Positions 63,243 through 64,000 of a stretch of 64,000 nt of DNA are shown here, piece by piece. This DNA is from Excoecaria cochinchinensis (lineage: Eukaryota > Streptophyta > Magnoliopsida > Malpighiales > Euphorbiaceae), in NCBI GenBank assembly GCA_947683425.1, contig CANTUQ010000076.1, forward strand, positions 1,302,001-1,366,000, written 5' to 3'. A model generated the notes under the pieces. That model searched no databases, had not been told where the DNA came from, and saw only the letters and a list, made by a program, of their open reading frames with translations. The position numbers were made by a program, and so were the translations under genes. The number at the start of each line of letters is the position of its first letter. Positions within the stretch are counted from its first letter, which is position 1.

Positions 63243-63396
63243 TTGTTGTAGGTTGGAAGAATTCGAAGCCTAAAAGAAAGATTGGGAGTTCGAAAAGCAG
63301 ATAAAGTGAAAGATTGAAATTTTTGAGAGTGCGATGTGCGGGTGAGTGAGAAACAAAACATGTAAAACTGGAATTTTAAAACAGATGTGCGCGTGG
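63243..63396 (-). other. Probable exon 1 / 5' UTR of HairX gene
   Basis: CT-rich sense sequence (CACTCTCAAAAATTTCAATC, CTTTCACTTTATC) typical of plant 5' UTRs, between array B and the intron. It has an upstream ATG at 63361 that would give a short ORF running out of frame over the true start. No clear TATA box; array B lies immediately upstream. Confidence 0.45.
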
Positions 63397-63871
63397 GTCA
63401 CGGTGGTAACCAAATAGGTTGCCACCGTGAGGTACCTTAAACTTGTAATCCAGAATTGAAATGCCCCTTGGTCACGGTGACAACCAATTTCGTTGTCACC
63501 GTGACATATAAAAATTGCAAAACAGAATGGAAGTGTCCACATGTCACGGTGGTAACCAGATTTCATTGCCACCGTGACATGTGCAAACTCAAAACAGAAT
63601 GGGACATACCTACATGTCACGGTGGTAACCAAATACCATTGCCACCGTGACATGTGCAAACTCAAAACAGAATGGGACTTACCTTTTGGTCATGGTGGTA
63701 ACAAAATACCATTGCCACCGTGACATACGAAAAATTCCAATCCAGAATGGCTTCCTCATTTGGTCACGGTGGTAATGAGATTCCATTACCACCGTGACAT
63801 ATGTACATCCCAATTCCAGAATTCATTCTCCCTTGGTCACGGTGGTGACCAAATACCATTGCCACCGTGAC
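63397..63871. repeat. Palindrome array B: seven units, 72-74-bp period
   Basis: Units start at 63397, 63471, 63543, 63616, 63689, 63763 and 63836, each 34-36 bp, with 37-40-bp spacers that all contain CAGAAT. Perfect stems: B2 (14 bp, GTCACGGTGACAAC) and B6 (15 bp, GTCACGGTGGTAATG). B3 and B4 extend outward by ACAT/ATGT. Most other differences put T opposite G or G opposite T on the plus strand. Confidence 0.95.
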
Positions 63872-64000
63872 CACCTGCAAACATGCAAACACATGTCATT
63901 AACCACTCAAAACTTCAGATATTAAAACTTTGAACAGTCTCAACAAAAATAAACATGATTAACTACCGAAATGGAAGAACTATAAAAACAAAAAATCATA
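63872..64000. other. HairX right flank, cut by window
   Basis: AT-rich, no further palindrome and no terminus seen. Confidence 0.4.

Larger units (their letters stand above)
57718..64000 (-). mobile_element. HairX: unclassified element with palindrome arrays flanking a gene
   Basis: Minus-strand order: palindrome array B, probable first exon, 817-bp intron, gene, a purine-rich motif, conserved block 1-like region, a second purine-rich motif, palindrome array A, and a tail to about 57718. No LTR, PBS or terminal inverted repeat is visible, and the right edge is outside the window. It could be a part of a Ty3/gypsy element, a DNA transposon, or something else. That it is one unit is inferred from the matching arrays. 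Confidence 0.5.

Noticed and set aside
63270..63665. 131-aa ORF across array B
   Set aside because: Reads through the palindromes; its repeated TVTC/HVTVA-like phrases are translations of the repeat.
58921..63871. CRISPR-like arrays (36-bp palindromic repeats, about 37-bp spacers)
   Set aside because: The spacing looks similar, but the context is a plant retroelement region, spacers share CAGAAT/ATTCTG and are partly duplicated, and there are no cas genes.

Overview
This is a plant nuclear window, most likely a dicot, made almost entirely of nested and broken LTR retrotransposons. The evidence is seven AT-rich LTRs of about 2-3 kb bounded by TGTAGACACCGGG and GCGCGTCACA, a Ty3/gypsy pol with two RNase H domains, a Ty1/copia element, a Del/Tekay-like remnant and a fragment of a plant F-box gene. 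The species cannot be named from the sequence. No intact host gene was found. Boundaries drawn from homology (not from LTR ends or codons) are good to about 10-50 bases.

Layout. (1) 1-10117, minus: TatA, a Tat/Ogre-like element that keeps LTRs, PBS, PPT and gag but has lost nearly all of pol; its left LTR runs off the window. (2) 10118-18713, minus: TatB, an older relative with gag, protease plus G-patch, RT, two RNase H domains and a truncated integrase. TatA sits in what is left of TatB's 3' LTR. (3) 19242-29773: solo LTR S1 split by CopA (20702-28619), a copia element with a perfect ATCAT target duplication. (4) 30019-32671: solo LTR S2 with a perfect ATGCT duplication, inserted in a minisatellite just 3' of an F-box pseudogene (32851-33369). 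(5) 33453-47514: TatC, two truncated Tat elements fused head to head, with 3' LTRs at both outer ends and an inversion junction near 39683. (6) 47515-51222: DelD, a Del/Tekay-like element with only 301 bp between its LTRs. (7) 51223-57717: TatE, a Tat 3' LTR and 3' UTR, minus. (8) 57718-64000: HairX, an unclassified element.

HairX is the most unusual part. A minus-strand gene resembling the 'putative plant transposon protein' family lies between two tandem arrays of about 36-bp perfect or wobble palindromes (GTCACGGTGG...CCACCGTGAC) repeating every 72-74 bp. The arrays are inverted relative to each other. The start codon of the gene appears to be built by splicing (A|TG) and lands in an ideal plant start context. 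A noncoding block 3' of this gene is also found in the 3' UTRs of TatA and TatE.

Other points: 16 G-boxes in 424 bp of the CopA leader; a 706-codon TatC pol remnant with seven stops and no frameshift; a gag variant that lost its capsid core and doubled its zinc knuckle; tandem arrays that differ in each Tat 3' UTR but share seed motifs; and a GC-rich island plus a donor-like CTGAGGGTAAA motif in the LTRs.
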